This document shows, in pieces, positions 1-8,314 of a stretch of DNA of 64,000 nucleotides. The notes below the pieces were generated by a model, which saw nothing but the letters and a program-made list of their open reading frames with translations, searched no databases and had not been told where the DNA came from. The translations under genes and the position numbers were made by a program. Location: positions 62,001 to 126,000 of the forward strand of contig JAWLAE010000001.1 in the NCBI GenBank assembly GCA_041395625.1, in the 5' to 3' direction. How positions within the stretch are numbered: position 1 is the stretch's first letter; each line of letters opens with the position of its first letter. The DNA comes from CADEED01 sp041395625 (GTDB lineage Bacteria > Pseudomonadota > Gammaproteobacteria > Steroidobacterales > Steroidobacteraceae).

Positions 1-314
1 TCGTCTCCTGGCGCGTCATCGTCACCGGCCCGCCGCCGGCGGTCGATCTCGTCGCGGGTCGCCCGCCGACCGGTAGTGGCGAGGCACGTCGGGGCGAACG
101 GCGGATATATTTCGGTCCGAGATTGGGTTTCGTCATCGCGCCTGTCTACGACCGCTACAAGCTGCCTGCCGGCAGCCGTTTCGAGGGGCCGGGTATCTTC
201 GAGGAGCGTGAATCGACGACGGTGGTGCCACCCGGCGCGCGCGCACGCATCGACGCAGCTCTCAACTTGGTAGTCGAACTGCCCACCGACTCGGTGGAGC
301 GCATCCAATCGTGA
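1..314 (+). CDS. Hydantoinase A / oxoprolinase-family protein, C-terminal end (partial)
   Basis: Open frame entering from the left edge (codons in phase from base 3), stop TGA at 312-314; about 103 residues are visible. The tail carries the block VYDRYKLPAG, FEGPGIFEERESTTVVPPG and a final NLVVEL, which is the typical end of HyuA/N-methylhydantoinase A and 5-oxoprolinase subunits, ATP-dependent cytoplasmic ring-opening enzymes that usually work with a HyuB partner. The stop overlaps the GTG start of the next gene (GTGA), so the two are translationally coupled. The substrate cannot be told from this fragment. The family assignment is firm for the visible part; whether the complete protein is normal cannot be seen. 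Confidence 0.8.
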   Translation, partial: VSWRVIVTGPPPAVDLVAGRPPTGSGEARRGERRIYFGPRLGFVIAPVYDRYKLPAGSRFEGPGIFEERESTTVVPPGARARIDAALNLVVELPTDSVERIQS

Positions 315-1921
315 GCGAGCGGACGATAGCGGAATCGTTAGTAGCCGAGCTCCATGCCCGCGGTGTACGTCGGATATTTGGCGTGCCTGGCGGTGGCAGC
401 AGTCTCGACGTTATAGAGGCTGGCGCGGCCCTGGGTATCGAGTTCGTATTGACGCGGACCGAGTCCGCCGCAGCCATGATGGCCGCCGCTACCGCTGAGC
501 TCACTGGCACGCTCGGCGTTGCGCTCGCGACCAAGGGACCCGGCACGGCGAACGGAGTCAACGGCGTGGCTTATGCGTCGCTGGACCGGGCCCCGATGCT
601 GTTCCTCACCGACGGTTTCAGTGCTGCTGAGCAGCGCTATGTGACGCATCAGGTGTTCGATCAGCGGGCGATGCTCGCGCCGATCACCAAGGGCAGCGCT
701 GATCTTGCCGGTCCGCAACCCGAGCAGGAGTTGCGCGAGTTGTTGGATCTCGCGCTGGCAGCCCCGCATGGACCGGTGCTGATCGAGCTCACGAGCGAGA
801 CTGCCCGTAAACAGACCGCAGCCGTGGCGCGTACGACTGCGCCGCGCAACGAAACCAAACCCCTGGTGCCTGTCATGGTGACCAAGTTGTTAGCTACGGC
901 GCGGCTGCCAGTCATCGTACTGGGACTGGAAGCGCGCACACCGGCCGCGGCCGCCGCTGGCAAGACGTTCGCCGAAGCCCTCGGTTGTCCGGTCGTGGCA
1001 ACGTACAAGGCCAAGGGTGTCATCGCCGATCGACATCCACAGTACGTCGGCGGGTTCACGAGCGGTGCTGCCGAGGCAGAGTGCGTCGGTCGTGCCGATC
1101 TGATCATCCTGATCGGCCTCGATCCGGTGGAACTGCTGCGCCAGCCGTGGCGCTATCGCGCGCCGGTCGTCGATATCGCGCTGGTGCACCATCCGGTGCA
1201 CTATCTGCAGCCCACGGTCGGCGTCTATGGCCCCTTGGCTGCGAGTCTCGCAATCCTGCAGGGCAGCGCGCGCAGGAGTGACTGGACGCTCGAGGAGATC
1301 GCGACGCTGCGTACCGCGATGCGCAGTGCCTTGCAGTATCGCAAGCGCGGTGCCATCGGCCCGCAGGAAGTCGTCGAACTCGCGGCGGCGGCGGTCGAAA
1401 CATTCCCGGTCCGACCGCGTATTGCCGTGGACGCGGGCGCGCATATGTTTTCGGCCATGGCATTCTGGCCCTGCGACGGACCGGGTGACGTAGCTATTTC
1501 CAATGGTCTCGCGTCGATGGCGTTCGCGCTGCCGGCTGCGATCGCTCTGGCCTTGGCCGATCGCGATCGTCCGGTGATCGCCTTCACCGGCGATGGCGGC
1601 TTGTACATGTGTGTAGGGGAGCTCGCCACGGCGGTGCAGCAACGGGCGCGCGTGATCGTTATCGTGTTCAACGACGAAGCGCTGTCGTTGATCGATATCA
1701 AGCAGCAGCAACGCCAGTTGCCGACGCGCGGCGTGCGGTTTGCGCAGACGGATTTCGCGGCCACGATGCGGGCGATGGGCGGACGAGGATACCGTGCCGC
1801 CAACGTGACCGAGTATCGTGCAGCGCTGCAGCAGGCGCTGCAGGACAGCGGGCCGGCTTTGATCGATGTCGCCGTCGATCCCAGTGGTTATTCCGACCAG
1901 CTCAAGGCACTGCGCGGTTGA
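311..1921 (+). CDS. Thiamine diphosphate-dependent enzyme of the acetolactate synthase/benzoylformate decarboxylase type
   Basis: 536 residues, GTG start overlapping the preceding stop. Three-domain ThDP enzyme: the N-terminal PYR domain has the activating glutamate in LTRTESAAAMM (E51) and the phosphate-like loop FGVPGGG; the C-terminal PP domain has the metal/ThDP motif GDGG at 427-430, followed about 27 residues later by FNDEAL. Such enzymes decarboxylate 2-oxo acids or ligate carbonyl compounds in the cytoplasm. It lies between a hydantoinase-type gene and an acyl-CoA dehydrogenase, with no ilvH/ilvN regulatory subunit or ilvC nearby, so a catabolic role is more likely than branched-chain amino acid synthesis. 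The substrate is unknown. Confidence 0.85.
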   Translation: MSERTIAESLVAELHARGVRRIFGVPGGGSSLDVIEAGAALGIEFVLTRTESAAAMMAAATAELTGTLGVALATKGPGTANGVNGVAYASLDRAPMLFLTDGFSAAEQRYVTHQVFDQRAMLAPITKGSADLAGPQPEQELRELLDLALAAPHGPVLIELTSETARKQTAAVARTTAPRNETKPLVPVMVTKLLATARLPVIVLGLEARTPAAAAAGKTFAEALGCPVVATYKAKGVIADRHPQYVGGFTSGAAEAECVGRADLIILIGLDPVELLRQPWRYRAPVVDIALVHHPVHYLQPTVGVYGPLAASLAILQGSARRSDWTLEEIATLRTAMRSALQYRKRGAIGPQEVVELAAAAVETFPVRPRIAVDAGAHMFSAMAFWPCDGPGDVAISNGLASMAFALPAAIALALADRDRPVIAFTGDGGLYMCVGELATAVQQRARVIVIVFNDEALSLIDIKQQQRQLPTRGVRFAQTDFAATMRAMGGRGYRAANVTEYRAALQQALQDSGPALIDVAVDPSGYSDQLKALRG

Positions 1922-1962
1922 GTTCGCGCACACCAGCAGATTCGTTATCAAGGACAGCAGAT

Positions 1963-3174
1963 ATGTCAGGCACCCATTCCAACAGCAACGCATTTCGACT
2001 GCCGCCGGAGATCGCCGAGCAGTGCGATCTGGCGCAGCGAATCGTACGCAAGGAATTGCTGCCGCTCGAGCCGGAGTTCCTGCCGCATCCGGGCCACGCA
2101 TTCGGGCTGAAGGAGACGATCAACCTCAAATCGGTGTTCGGCGCAGAGAAGACCGATCACCTGATCAAGATAGCGCGCGACACGGGCCTCTGGTATCTGA
2201 TGGTGCCCGAAGAATTCGGCGGGTCGGGTCTGTCGATGCTCGCGCAAGTGGCGATCCTCGAGCAGTTCTATTACACAGCGGTGCCGTTCCCGTTCGCCAA
2301 CGTGCCTAACATCCTGTACGAATGCCAGGGCGACCAGATCGAGCGTTTCCTCAAGCCCGTCATCGAAGGCGAGAAGACCACCTGCTTTGCGCAGACGGAG
2401 CCCAACGCCGGCTCCGATCCCGGCGGGATGATGCAGACGCGCGCCGTGAAGAAGGGCGATCACTACGTCCTGAACGGCACCAAGATGTGGATCTCGATGG
2501 CGGCCGAATCCGACATCATCATGGTGCAGGCGGTGACGGATCCGGACAAGCGACAGCGCGGTGGGATCACCATGTTTCTCGTCAATCGCGACAATCCCGG
2601 GCTGCATATCGAGGAAGGCGGGATCAAGACCTGGTTGGGGCCACGTGCTGCCCAGTACACGGTGCACTTCAAGGACTGCGTGGTTCCAGCATCGGACATC
2701 CTGGGCGAGGTCGGCAAAGGCTTCTATCTGGGCCAGCGCTGGCTCACGGTGCACGATCGGCTGCTGCGGGGTCCCTATGCACTCGGCAAGATGCAGCGCG
2801 CGCTCGACATGTCGATCGATTGGGCCAAGCAGCGCATGACTTTCGGCAAGCCGCTGGCGGAGCGCCAGGCCATCCAGTGGAAGATCGTCGACATGTTCGT
2901 CGACCTCGAGGCGCTGCGCGCGCTCACCTACCAGATGGCTGCGCGCTCCGATGCTGGTGAGGACATCCGCGCGGAAGCTGGTATGGTCAAGTTCACGTCG
3001 ATGGAGTGGGGCGCCCGGTGCGTCGATCACGCCATCCAGATTCATGGAGCGATGGGCGAAGCACTCGAACTGCCGCTCACTCTTTTTTATCGTTACCTGC
3101 GGCATGGCCAGATTGGCGGTGGCGCCAACGAGATCCAGCGCATGCAAGTTGCACGCAAGCTACTGAAAGGTTGA
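1963..3174 (+). CDS. Acyl-CoA dehydrogenase family protein
   Basis: 403 residues; ATG at 1963 with a purine-rich AGGACAG just upstream, chosen over the longer upstream frame because that part only shadows the previous gene. Flavoprotein fold: mixed N-terminal domain, the FAD/substrate segment FAQTEPNAGSDPGG, the beta-domain KMWISMAAESD, and the C-terminal helical domain with QRMTFGKPLAERQAIQWKI and GGGANEIQRMQVARKLL. The position that holds the catalytic Glu in medium-chain enzymes (before GT/GA) is Gly here, so the base may sit elsewhere as in isovaleryl/long-chain types. It should oxidise an acyl-CoA to the enoyl-CoA. It starts 41 bp after the ThDP gene and is followed 5 bp later by a hydrolase, suggesting one operon. 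Confidence 0.88.
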   Translation: MSGTHSNSNAFRLPPEIAEQCDLAQRIVRKELLPLEPEFLPHPGHAFGLKETINLKSVFGAEKTDHLIKIARDTGLWYLMVPEEFGGSGLSMLAQVAILEQFYYTAVPFPFANVPNILYECQGDQIERFLKPVIEGEKTTCFAQTEPNAGSDPGGMMQTRAVKKGDHYVLNGTKMWISMAAESDIIMVQAVTDPDKRQRGGITMFLVNRDNPGLHIEEGGIKTWLGPRAAQYTVHFKDCVVPASDILGEVGKGFYLGQRWLTVHDRLLRGPYALGKMQRALDMSIDWAKQRMTFGKPLAERQAIQWKIVDMFVDLEALRALTYQMAARSDAGEDIRAEAGMVKFTSMEWGARCVDHAIQIHGAMGEALELPLTLFYRYLRHGQIGGGANEIQRMQVARKLLKG

Positions 3175-3179
3175 ACAAG

Positions 3180-3854
3180 ATGCCTCATCACGAAGAACAG
3201 ACATTGAAAGCCGCTGACGGCCACACGCTCGGCGCCTTCGTCGCGCGGCCGGACGGCAAGGCCAAGGGCGGGGTGGTGATCCTGCAGGAGATCTTTGGCG
3301 TCAACGCACATACTCAGCACGACGTGGATTTCTTTGCGTCGCACGGCTACGTCGCGATCGCGCCGGCGATGTTCGATCGCATTGAGCGCAACGCGATACT
3401 CGATTATTCGGAGATGGAGCGTGGACTCAAGATCGCCAATGCTATCGATGAAGCCGGTTTGTTGGCGGACTTGCAGGCGGCCATCGATGCTGTCAAAACA
3501 GCGGGCCCCGTGGCGGTTGTCGGGTTCTGCTGGGGCGGGGCGCTGGCCTATCTGGCTGCGGCCAAGTGTACGGGTGTCGCGCGCGCGGTTGCTTACTATG
3601 GCACTCGCATCAAGGTCTATTGCGAGACGATGCAGCCGAAGGTACCGATGATGTATCACTTCGGTGCACTCGACAAATCCGTGCCGCCCGAGGCTATCGA
3701 CAAGATACGCGCGGCCGATCCGCACGGCGTGTTCCACGTCTATGAAGGCGCCGATCACGCGTTCACGAATGACGATCGACCGCTTTACTCGGCGGCTGCC
3801 GCCGAACTGGCGCATGAGCGCACGCTGGCATTCCTGGATCAACGGAACTCGTAA
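3180..3854 (+). CDS. Dienelactone hydrolase family protein
   Basis: 224 residues; ATG at 3180, 5 bp after the acyl-CoA dehydrogenase stop. Alpha/beta hydrolase with the Cys-type nucleophile elbow GFCWGG (C117), acid D165 in GALDKSVPP and H193 in GADHAFTNDD, plus the family Glu in LQEIFGVN (E36) that activates the cysteine. Dienelactone hydrolases open the lactone formed after ring cleavage of chloro-catechols, but most genomic homologues have unknown substrates. The length is normal and the triad is complete, so the enzyme is expected to be active. The context (ThDP enzyme, acyl-CoA dehydrogenase, exported cytochrome/propeller protein) fits degradation of an unidentified organic compound. Confidence 0.88.
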   Translation: MPHHEEQTLKAADGHTLGAFVARPDGKAKGGVVILQEIFGVNAHTQHDVDFFASHGYVAIAPAMFDRIERNAILDYSEMERGLKIANAIDEAGLLADLQAAIDAVKTAGPVAVVGFCWGGALAYLAAAKCTGVARAVAYYGTRIKVYCETMQPKVPMMYHFGALDKSVPPEAIDKIRAADPHGVFHVYEGADHAFTNDDRPLYSAAAAELAHERTLAFLDQRNS

Positions 3855-3885
3855 GCAATCTGACTTGTCTCGAGGACATATCGAC

Positions 3886-5712
3886 ATGGGCACATTCGAA
3901 CGGTACCTTGTTGCGGCGCGCGGGTTGGTTGCGTCGCTGGTGTTGGCACTCCTTGGTACGGTGGCAATAGGCGCGCCGATCGACGGTACCGCCAGTGTCT
4001 CTGGCATGGTGTCCTCGCCGCAGGCATTCACGGCCGCGCAGGTGTACGCATGGAACCGCGACAAGAACATTCTCTATATGGTCTACACCAACAAGGGCGC
4101 TTATAGGGCGGTGAACCTGTTCCCGGGTGGCTATGAGATCTGGGCGGAGAAGGAAGGCTTGCGATCGCCGCATCGCATGCTGCGCATCGAAGCAGGTGAA
4201 GCCGTGAAGATCGATCACCTGCTGGGAGTTGCGCCGGACTTCGTGCTGACGCTGAAGGACCCGCGCAAGGGTGGTCCGCAGTTCGGCTCCCGCGTGGCGC
4301 CCGATGCCAAGGTGGTGAAGTACGACCAGATGTATCCGGATGAACCTGGCCGCAAGACGGCCGAGACCACCTGCATGCGCTGTCATGGCCAGTCATTCCT
4401 GCCGAGTCATAAATTCGGTCGCGACGAATGGCGCACGCTGATCGACGTCATGCTCAATTCGCCGCCCGGTCTGCAGCAGACCAGCACGTTTACCCAAGCG
4501 GTCAGCGTGGCGGAGCGAGAAGTCCTGGCTGACTACCTGACCAAGCACTTTGGTCCCGACAGTGAGCCTAGGGTGCTCGATATCGACGCCAGATATCCGC
4601 TCGACGAAGAGCTGCTTTCCAAGGGCATGTTCGTCGAATACCTGATGCCGTTGTTGCCGGGGCTCGATCCGATGCAGCGTTCGCCCAACGTGCCCGGCAA
4701 GAATCGCACGCATCGCGCCTACCTGGATGGGCTGGGCAACATCTGGGCCAGCAACGGCTTGATCGGCGTCGTGAAACTCGACCCTCGCACGGGTGAGTTC
4801 AGTAACTACCCGTTCGGGACGGACGAGAACAATCCCGACACGGACATGTATGGCAAGAAGAAAGGCGAGCCAGGCTCGATCTGGAACTACGTCTTCCCCC
4901 ACGACATCACCGTCGATGCCCAGCACAAGATCTGGTGGGCCGAGTTCCAGGGCCAGCACATCGGCCGGCTCGATCCGGACACCGGCAAGATCGATCGCTG
5001 GCAGTTCGATCCGGAGCGCAAGGTCGTCGATGAGGCCGGCAATATCGGCAATGCGCGTGCTCATACGCCCCGCGAGGATTCGAAGGGCAACATCTGGTTC
5101 TCGGTCATCCGCGGCAACAAGATCGGCAAGTGGGATCGCAAGACCGAGGCGATCAAATTATGGGAGATCCCGACCAGTCACTCCTTCCCTTATGGTGTCT
5201 TCATCACGCCCGACGATCGCATCTGGTTCGCCGAATTGATGAGCTGCAAGATCGGCGTGTTCGATCCGCGCACGGAGAAGATGAAGGAGTACACCAGTCC
5301 GTCGACGCCGTGTGCCATCAATCGCTTGTCGGCAGACTCCAAAGGAACGATCTGGTATTCGGTGTTCAGCGGCGGAAAACTGGGCAAGCTCGACCCCAGG
5401 ACTGGCAAAATGAAGGAATACAACGTCATTCCGTTCACCAGTCTCAATGTTTCCGCGCCCTACGGCATCATTGCCGACTACGACGACAAGATCTGGTTTG
5501 GTGACGGTGGTCTGGGCGGTGCGCTCGTCCGGTTCGATCCGGTGGTCGAGAAGTTCGACTACTTCCCGACGCCACGCCAAGGTGACAACCCCGGCATCGA
5601 CGTGACGCGCGAGGGCGCGATCGTCTACACGACGCGCTCCAACAATCAGGCGACCATAGGCGTCTTCTATCCGGATGTCAGCAAGATGACTACTTACGGC
5701 GCGTTCAGGTGA
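3886..5712 (+). CDS. Exported c-type cytochrome fused to a Vgb (streptogramin lyase)-like beta-propeller
   Basis: 608 residues. ATG at 3886 preceded by GAGGAC. The N-terminus is a signal peptide (SLVLALLGTVAIGA), then a beta-sandwich-like segment (to about 120), one haem-attachment site CMRCH (C163, C166, H167), and from about 270 to the end a propeller made of repeats such as KIWWAEFQG, NIWFSVIRG, RIWFAELMS, TIWYSVFSG and KIWFGDGG with HIGRLDPDTGK-like connectors. The repeats match virginiamycin B lyase-type propellers. The protein should be periplasmic. It probably passes electrons from an oxidation; no lyase function should be assumed. It closes the putative catabolic operon. Confidence 0.8.
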   Translation: MGTFERYLVAARGLVASLVLALLGTVAIGAPIDGTASVSGMVSSPQAFTAAQVYAWNRDKNILYMVYTNKGAYRAVNLFPGGYEIWAEKEGLRSPHRMLRIEAGEAVKIDHLLGVAPDFVLTLKDPRKGGPQFGSRVAPDAKVVKYDQMYPDEPGRKTAETTCMRCHGQSFLPSHKFGRDEWRTLIDVMLNSPPGLQQTSTFTQAVSVAEREVLADYLTKHFGPDSEPRVLDIDARYPLDEELLSKGMFVEYLMPLLPGLDPMQRSPNVPGKNRTHRAYLDGLGNIWASNGLIGVVKLDPRTGEFSNYPFGTDENNPDTDMYGKKKGEPGSIWNYVFPHDITVDAQHKIWWAEFQGQHIGRLDPDTGKIDRWQFDPERKVVDEAGNIGNARAHTPREDSKGNIWFSVIRGNKIGKWDRKTEAIKLWEIPTSHSFPYGVFITPDDRIWFAELMSCKIGVFDPRTEKMKEYTSPSTPCAINRLSADSKGTIWYSVFSGGKLGKLDPRTGKMKEYNVIPFTSLNVSAPYGIIADYDDKIWFGDGGLGGALVRFDPVVEKFDYFPTPRQGDNPGIDVTREGAIVYTTRSNNQATIGVFYPDVSKMTTYGAFR

Positions 5713-5722
5713 CTGCGTCGGT

Positions 5723-6499
5723 CTATTCGTCGAACCGCAAATGCTTGACGCTCTTGCCGTGCCGGCGGATGAGCCGCAGCGCTTCGATGCCGATCTCGAT
5801 GTGTCTCTCCACGAAAACATGATTGACATGTTTGTCCGATAACTCTGTCTTCACACCCTCGGGAATCATTGGCTGATCACTCACGAGCAGTAGGGCGCCG
5901 GCCGGGATGGAATTCGCGAAGCCAGTCGCGAAGACCGTCGCGGTCTCCATGTCGATCGCCATACAGCGGGTTTTGCGCAGGTATTCCTTGAACAAATCAT
6001 CGTGTTCCCAGACCCGCCGATTGGTCGTGTAAACCGTGCCGGTCCAGTAGTCACAGCCGAGATCACGAATCATCGTGGAGACGGCACGTTGCAGACTGAA
6101 CGCGGGCAGCGCTGGCACTTCGGGCAGCAGATAGTCGTTCGACGTGCCTTCACCGCGAATCGCGGCGATCGGCAGGATCAGATCGCCGATCTGGTTCTTG
6201 CGTTTGAGGCCACCGCATTTGCCTAGCAGCAGCACGGCCTTGGGCGTGACAGCGGACAGCAGATCCATCACGGTCGCCGCATTGGCGCTGCCCATCCCGA
6301 AGTTGATCATCGTGATGCCATCGGCAGTGGCAGTCGGCATCGGACGATCGAGGCCCTGAATCGGGGCACCGGAGAGCCGCGCGAAGGTCTCGAGATAGCT
6401 GCCGAAGTTGGTGAGCAGAAAGTAATCGCCGAAATCCTCGAGTGCGCGGCCGGTGTAGCGCGGCAACCAGTTGTTGACGATCTCGTCCTTCGTCTTCAT
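5723..6499 (-). CDS. amn: AMP nucleosidase, short form
   Basis: 258 residues. Phosphorylase-superfamily fold: NFGMGSANAATVMDLL, LLLGKCGGLKRKNQIGDLILP, the base-binding region and the purine nucleosidase signature CMAIDMETATVFATGFAN near the C-terminus. Ends with SVKHLRFDE. E. coli Amn is about 484 residues with an extra N-terminal regulatory domain; this protein is the catalytic half only, the form found in several other phyla. It hydrolyses AMP to adenine and ribose 5-phosphate in the cytoplasm. Its ATG overlaps the stop of the upstream Anbu gene by 4 bp (6496-6499), so the two are co-translated. Nucleosidase is preferred over MTA/SAH nucleosidase because of the GKCGGLK block. Confidence 0.85.
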   Translation of the reverse strand: MKTKDEIVNNWLPRYTGRALEDFGDYFLLTNFGSYLETFARLSGAPIQGLDRPMPTATADGITMINFGMGSANAATVMDLLSAVTPKAVLLLGKCGGLKRKNQIGDLILPIAAIRGEGTSNDYLLPEVPALPAFSLQRAVSTMIRDLGCDYWTGTVYTTNRRVWEHDDLFKEYLRKTRCMAIDMETATVFATGFANSIPAGALLLVSDQPMIPEGVKTELSDKHVNHVFVERHIEIGIEALRLIRRHGKSVKHLRFDE

Positions 6500-7239
6500 G
6501 ACTGACCTCGACCGATTGGGATCTTGTAGTCTGGCAGTGCGACAAATGCCTGTCGCAGCGCTTCACTCCAGCCTGAGCGGATGCTGCGGAAGTATTCGTC
6601 ATGCTCGTCGATGCGGCGATGCTCGGTGATGCGCAGGTCGTCCGCTCGAACGATGGCGAGATCGAGCGGCATGCCAACCGACAGGTTGGAGCGTATGGTT
6701 GAGTCCATCGAGATCAGGGCGCATTTGGCAGCAGCCGCAAGTGAAGTATCGCCGCCAATGACCCGATCGATGATGGGCTTGCCATACTTGAGCTCGCCAA
6801 TTTGCAGATACCGCGTGTCGTTGGTTGTCTCGATGAAATTGCCGGGGGAGTAGATCTGGAACAGCCGGGGTGGCTCACCTCGGATTTGACCGCCGAGGAT
6901 GAACTGCGGATTGAATTCGACACCGTGCCGCGTCAGCGATTCGCCATCGCGTCGATGGATCTCGCGAATGGCGTCGCCCATCAGTCTGGCTGCGGCGGCC
7001 ATCGAAGGCTGGGTGAGCAGGCTTGGTTCGCCCGCCGCGAACCTGTCGTTCAGCAGACCCAGCACACTTTGAGTAATTGCCAGATTACCGGCACCCATGA
7101 CAACGATGGCCCGTTCGCCGGGCGTCTCGAACACGCTGAGCTTGCGGAAGGTACTGACGTTGTCCACGCCGGCATTGGTACGCGAGTCGCCCAGGAACAC
7201 CAGGCCTTCGTTGACAGCAACGGCGACGCAATAGGTCAT
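6496..7239 (-). CDS. Anbu, proteasome beta-subunit-like peptidase
   Basis: 247 residues. N-terminus MTYCVAVAV: after Met removal Thr2 would be the Ntn-hydrolase nucleophile. GLVFLGDSRTNAGVDNVSTFRKLSVF and later GNLAITQSVL are characteristic of the ancestral beta-subunit (Anbu, COG3484). Known Anbu proteins assemble into open helical particles and are usually encoded with an alpha-E protein, a transglutaminase-like protein and an ATP-grasp protein. None of those partners is here; instead the stop codon overlaps amn. A cytoplasmic peptidase or hydrolase role is likely; the substrate is unknown. The family call is strong, the pairing unusual. Confidence 0.85.
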   Translation of the reverse strand: MTYCVAVAVNEGLVFLGDSRTNAGVDNVSTFRKLSVFETPGERAIVVMGAGNLAITQSVLGLLNDRFAAGEPSLLTQPSMAAAARLMGDAIREIHRRDGESLTRHGVEFNPQFILGGQIRGEPPRLFQIYSPGNFIETTNDTRYLQIGELKYGKPIIDRVIGGDTSLAAAAKCALISMDSTIRSNLSVGMPLDLAIVRADDLRITEHRRIDEHDEYFRSIRSGWSEALRQAFVALPDYKIPIGRGQS

Positions 7240-7290
7240 CGATCACTCCAGCGCGAATCAGGCGCGGGAGTTTACCTGTGCAGAGCGGCC

Positions 7291-8151
7291 TTAGCGAAAG
7301 ACTGTGCCGCCCAGATCGTTGACCACCGCCTGATCGAAGCGGCGCGAAATGCCTTCGAACGAGCTGCGTGTGGAATAGACCTCGGCATTGCCCGACGCTT
7401 CGAGCGAGGCGGCCATGCCGGCGATCGTGCTGTTGGTGATGTGCACGCGCGCGTTGCGGACCGTCACCGCGACCCCACCCGCACGAATTCGTGCATTGGT
7501 GATATGCAGGTCACAGCCGTCTTCCGCCACTATCGCATTGCCGGTTGTTTCGATGGTCTGGCCATCGATCCGCATGAAGCGCGGCCCCTGACAGATGATC
7601 GGTTCTGCGCGAGTCGGCTTGAGGCCGGGCGCCGACACGCCGGGCTCGACCGACGCCGCTCTGGTTGCACCGCCGCCGGCACGCGTGATCGAATAGCCCG
7701 GACCCGACATCAAGGTCTTGCCCGAGCTGTTCGTCGCGAGCGTCGTCGTGGTCTCCTCACTAACGACTGCAGCCGATTCATTTGCCTCGATATCGGTTGT
7801 CTCGCCTGGATCTGCGCTGGCCGCCTCGCCTGGACCGGGCGAGGCGACGTCAGCTGCAACTTGCGAGGCTGCATCGTTCGCCACCATCGCAGGATCGGCG
7901 GCTTGTGCCGGCGGTGCTGCCGGCGCGGCCACGATGTCCTTCGTGCTGAGCGTGCTGATAGCACCGGAAGCGACGTCCTTGACGGTGAAGACACCAGTCT
8001 TTTCGTCTACCGCGATGATCTCGATGGCCGGATTGCGCGCCAGTGCAGCCCGCGCCCATTCCACTTCATCGGCACCGCGTGATGTGCAGGCATTCACGCC
8101 GCAGGCGAGCAGCAAGACACTGCAGACGGCAGCTAGACGTTGATTACTCAT
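7291..8151 (-). CDS. Putative lipoprotein with a low-complexity linker and beta-helix-like C-terminus
   Basis: 286 residues, taking ATG at 8151 (MSNQRLAAVCSVLLLACG). That start gives a signal peptide ending in a possible lipobox (LLLAC or GVNAC); the longer frame upstream runs into the divergent gene and is not believable. After a short domain with VKDVASGAISTLSTKDIV there is an Ala/Pro/Thr-rich stretch (about 90-150), then repeats such as DGQTIETTGNAIVAEDGC, DLHITNARIRAGG, VAVTVRNARVHITNSTIAG and NAEVYSTRSSFEG that look like turns of a right-handed beta-helix. Probably anchored in the envelope. No family recognised; function unknown. Confidence 0.6.
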   Translation of the reverse strand: MSNQRLAAVCSVLLLACGVNACTSRGADEVEWARAALARNPAIEIIAVDEKTGVFTVKDVASGAISTLSTKDIVAAPAAPPAQAADPAMVANDAASQVAADVASPGPGEAASADPGETTDIEANESAAVVSEETTTTLATNSSGKTLMSGPGYSITRAGGGATRAASVEPGVSAPGLKPTRAEPIICQGPRFMRIDGQTIETTGNAIVAEDGCDLHITNARIRAGGVAVTVRNARVHITNSTIAGMAASLEASGNAEVYSTRSSFEGISRRFDQAVVNDLGGTVFR

Positions 8152-8314
8152 GACGGTGGCCCTCGAGAAGCGCTTTCGACTCAGAGACACGTATGCTAGT
8201 CGATATTGCGCGCCGAACCGCGGGCGCGTGCTGCAAACTTGCGGCGGGCGGCGGGCGAACTTTCCATAATGGGACACCAGGTGGCCGTCCACCGTGCATC
8301 GAGCGAGGTTAAGT

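Noticed and set aside
1688..1701. Perfect FNR consensus TTGATCGATATCAA
   Set aside because: It lies deep inside the ThDP enzyme gene, 270 bp from the next start, in codons for LIDIK. Its half-sites differ from the TTGAC type used around ubiU. Probably chance.
890..2101. 403-codon minus-strand frame across the ThDP gene (and others such as 1966-3147, 27431-28825, 32566-33573, 39005-40300)
   Set aside because: They are shadows of well-supported genes on the other strand, without family motifs.
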